Positions 62,240 to 64,000 of a DNA stretch of 64,000 nt are shown here, piece after piece. This DNA is from Pedobacter ginsenosidimutans. GTDB taxonomy: Bacteria; Bacteroidota; Bacteroidia; Sphingobacteriales; Sphingobacteriaceae. Position 1 is the first letter of the stretch, and every line of letters begins with the position of its first letter. A program made the translations under genes and the position numbers. The notes beneath the pieces are model-generated. The model saw only the letters and a list, made by a program, of their open reading frames with translations. It was not told the DNA's origin and ran no database searches. The stretch lies in assembly GCF_001442625.1 (NCBI RefSeq), contig NZ_LMZQ01000004.1, forward strand, positions 62,001 to 126,000. Direction: 5' to 3'.

Positions 62240-64000
62240 TGTATTTCTGATAGCTTTTTTTGGTGAAATTGCCATAAACCTTGCCTGCGGCCCAGAGGCC
62301 GATCCATATGATTACTACCCTACCTATTTCCTCAATAATGTACAGGGGGATGAATATGCTTCGTTTGCCTACAACCAGATGGTTTACCTATACAATGATA
62401 GAGATTTCGAAACCGAAGAAGATGTTAATGGCCAGGAGTGGGGTAAATACCTAGGCGTAAAAAAAGACGATGTAATTGATGCCATGTACGATGTTGACAG
62501 CGCAACAAGTGTTTTGCTGAAAACCTTTTCAAAACAGACCTTTAAGAAATTTCCAGACAGCCTAAGAAAAAATCATTTTCTAAACAGACTAACTAAAAAC
62601 CCCAACGCGTCAAAATATTTCCGTTTTACAAAAAGCTGTGAGCCATACATCGCCGTTAATTTTGATTACTGGAATGTAAAACAGAAAGATTCTGCTGCAA
62701 TGATTCAGAAAGGTTGCGATGCCTTGGATTCGATAAATAAAGTAAGTACCGATAACTTCTTAAAGCTACGGTATGCATTTCAGGCACAAAGGATGTTTAG
62801 TTACGCCGGAGACTCTGGCCAGGCCGAATCTACCTACCACAAATTTATTAAAGATGCAAAAATTGTTAGTGTGATAAAAGGCTGGTCACTGGCAATACAT
62901 GCTGGAACGGTAGCAGACAATAACGAATCAGCTTACCTTTTTTCAAAAGTGTTTAACAAGAATCCCGAAAAAAGGGTGCTTGCCTATAAAAACTATAGGT
63001 ATATGAAAAGTGATGTTGACGAAGTTTTAAAGCTTGCAAAAAACAATGATGAAAAAGCCACTATTTTAGCTATAAACGGATTTGGAGAACCTACCTATAA
63101 TTTAAAAATGCTCAAAGCAGTATATAAATTAAGTCCTAAAAGTTTGTTAAACGGAGCTCTTCTTGTTCGCGAAGTAAATAAGCTCGAAGAAAAAATAATC
63201 AAAAGTGAACAAATCGCAAAAGATTTCCCAACCATCTATTATGAAAGATGGGATAATGCCATAAATAAGGATAGTTTGCGAAATGTTGGCTTATCGGATC
63301 TACAAAACATCAAAGCTTTTGCACTTCAGCTGGCCAACGAAAAAAAGTACCCTCAACCAGAACTTGGTACCTTAACCGCCGCATATTTATTGTGGATGGA
63401 AAAAAAAGATGCATTAGCAAATACTTATATAAAAAAATTAAATCTCACAAAGCTTCCTGAAAGATTAAAGGATCAATACCGCATAATCGATTTATTAATT
63501 AAAGCCAGAAACATAAAAGTAGGGAATGATTTTAACGAGAACGAACTTATTCCTACCTTAAAATGGCTTGACAAAAAAAGGTTCGCTGAAAACTCAAAAA
63601 AAACAGCGCAAGAATATTACTATAACTGGGGTGATGCCGAAAACCGTTTTACAAAAACAACACGTAATTTTTATCAACAGATCCTTGCACCTGCATATTT
63701 AAAAAAAGGAGATACGGCAAAAGCGGCATTGGCCATGCTAAAAGGAGATGCTAGGCATAAGAGTTACGGAAAGCGGTTTAGATTTAAGCAGGTCAGTTAT
63801 CAAACCACTATGTTCTGGCAAAAACAGCTAACAACAAGAATAATGGCCAGGTTGGCAAAATACAGATCAGCAAAAAACCGTAATGGTATGGATTCGTTAT
63901 TGGCAATGAGCTCGAAAAGTGTAGATAAAGATGATTTTTATGAACTTTATGGTACTACTTATCTCCGCGAACATAAATATGACAGTGCATTAAAAATGTT
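62205..64000 (+). CDS. Secreted protein with CGPExDPYDYY N-terminus, 3' end outside window
   Basis: ATG at 62205 opens a frame that stays open to the window end (about 598 residues visible). The signal peptide KLSLIFSVFLIAFFGEIAINLACG is followed by PEADPYDYYPTYFLNN; the Cys may be lipidated or the signal cut nearby. The remainder is mainly helical, with pairs such as DNFLKLRYAFQAQRMFSYAGDSGQAESTYHKF and GTLTAAYLLWMEKKDALANTYIKKL that look like TPR-type repeats. It overlaps the upstream lipoprotein gene by 35 bases, so translation is probably coupled. I do not recognise a named family. Confidence 0.8.
   Translation, partial: MKIFKKLSLIFSVFLIAFFGEIAINLACGPEADPYDYYPTYFLNNVQGDEYASFAYNQMVYLYNDRDFETEEDVNGQEWGKYLGVKKDDVIDAMYDVDSATSVLLKTFSKQTFKKFPDSLRKNHFLNRLTKNPNASKYFRFTKSCEPYIAVNFDYWNVKQKDSAAMIQKGCDALDSINKVSTDNFLKLRYAFQAQRMFSYAGDSGQAESTYHKFIKDAKIVSVIKGWSLAIHAGTVADNNESAYLFSKVFNKNPEKRVLAYKNYRYMKSDVDEVLKLAKNNDEKATILAINGFGEPTYNLKMLKAVYKLSPKSLLNGALLVREVNKLEEKIIKSEQIAKDFPTIYYERWDNAINKDSLRNVGLSDLQNIKAFALQLANEKKYPQPELGTLTAAYLLWMEKKDALANTYIKKLNLTKLPERLKDQYRIIDLLIKARNIKVGNDFNENELIPTLKWLDKKRFAENSKKTAQEYYYNWGDAENRFTKTTRNFYQQILAPAYLKKGDTAKAALAMLKGDARHKSYGKRFRFKQVSYQTTMFWQKQLTTRIMARLAKYRSAKNRNGMDSLLAMSSKSVDKDDFYELYGTTYLREHKYDSALKM

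Overview
The window comes from the chromosome of a member of the Bacteroidota, most likely the family Sphingobacteriaceae and Pedobacter-like. The evidence is a gldK-gldL-gldM-gldN operon and an SprE/PorW lipoprotein (type IX secretion), F-type ATPase genes in the split Bacteroidota order without beta and epsilon, many short lipoprotein signals followed by Cys, AT-rich DNA, few Shine-Dalgarno sites, and several TAnnTTTG promoter -7 boxes. The genus is inferred from protein character, not from a database comparison.

Layout. 1-6.8 kb: 3' end of pgi, a pair of secreted M16 peptidase-fold proteins, and an envelope cluster (small secreted ORF, cytochrome c-like lipoprotein, YceI-like protein, DUF5777 barrel). 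6.8-10.1 kb: overlapping reverse-strand genes for an OppC-type permease, a GT2 glycosyltransferase and a UPF0104-type membrane protein, divergent from ruvC. 10.7-15.5 kb: lipoproteins, an e(P4)-type phosphatase and an accessory AAA/DUF4143 ATPase preceded by 32-bp tandem repeats. 15.7-21.9 kb: ATP synthase operon atpZ-orf-atpBEFHAG. 22-29.6 kb: sprE, PBP1A, a PIN toxin-antitoxin pair, uvrC. 29.7-36.4 kb: gldKLMN, hemD, a DUF4271 protein. 36.5-37.7 kb: mobile mystery proteins A and B (HTH and Fic) with three palindromic iterons upstream. 37.7-46.4 kb: hemW, an SDR, a fasciclin protein, a cupin_8-DUF3050-cupin_8 cluster, a sugar O-acetyltransferase, small envelope proteins, a PfkB kinase. 46.8-50.9 kb: VWA plus AAA ATPase pair and a metallophosphoesterase. 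51-55.3 kb: an operon of a degenerate S9 peptidase-like lipoprotein, a histidine kinase and a response regulator. 55.6-64 kb: TPR protein, GNAT, DUF4286, MazG-like, GT39, dtd and two overlapping genes for secreted proteins, the last running off the window.

How genes work together. GldK-N and SprE are parts of one secretion machine, but no other type IX genes are present here. The ATPase operon would need atpD and atpC from elsewhere. The S9-like protein, kinase and regulator are almost certainly co-transcribed, and the S9 protein lacks both its nucleophile Ser and its His, so a sensing or binding role is plausible. The two cupin_8 paralogues bracket a putative metal-binding DUF3050 protein, which suggests an undescribed oxidative pathway. 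No tRNA, rRNA, CRISPR array, prophage or insertion sequence was seen.

A recurring non-coding theme is that many spacers, including spacers inside operons, hold short repeated words that form long inverted repeats, with a different word in almost every spacer.
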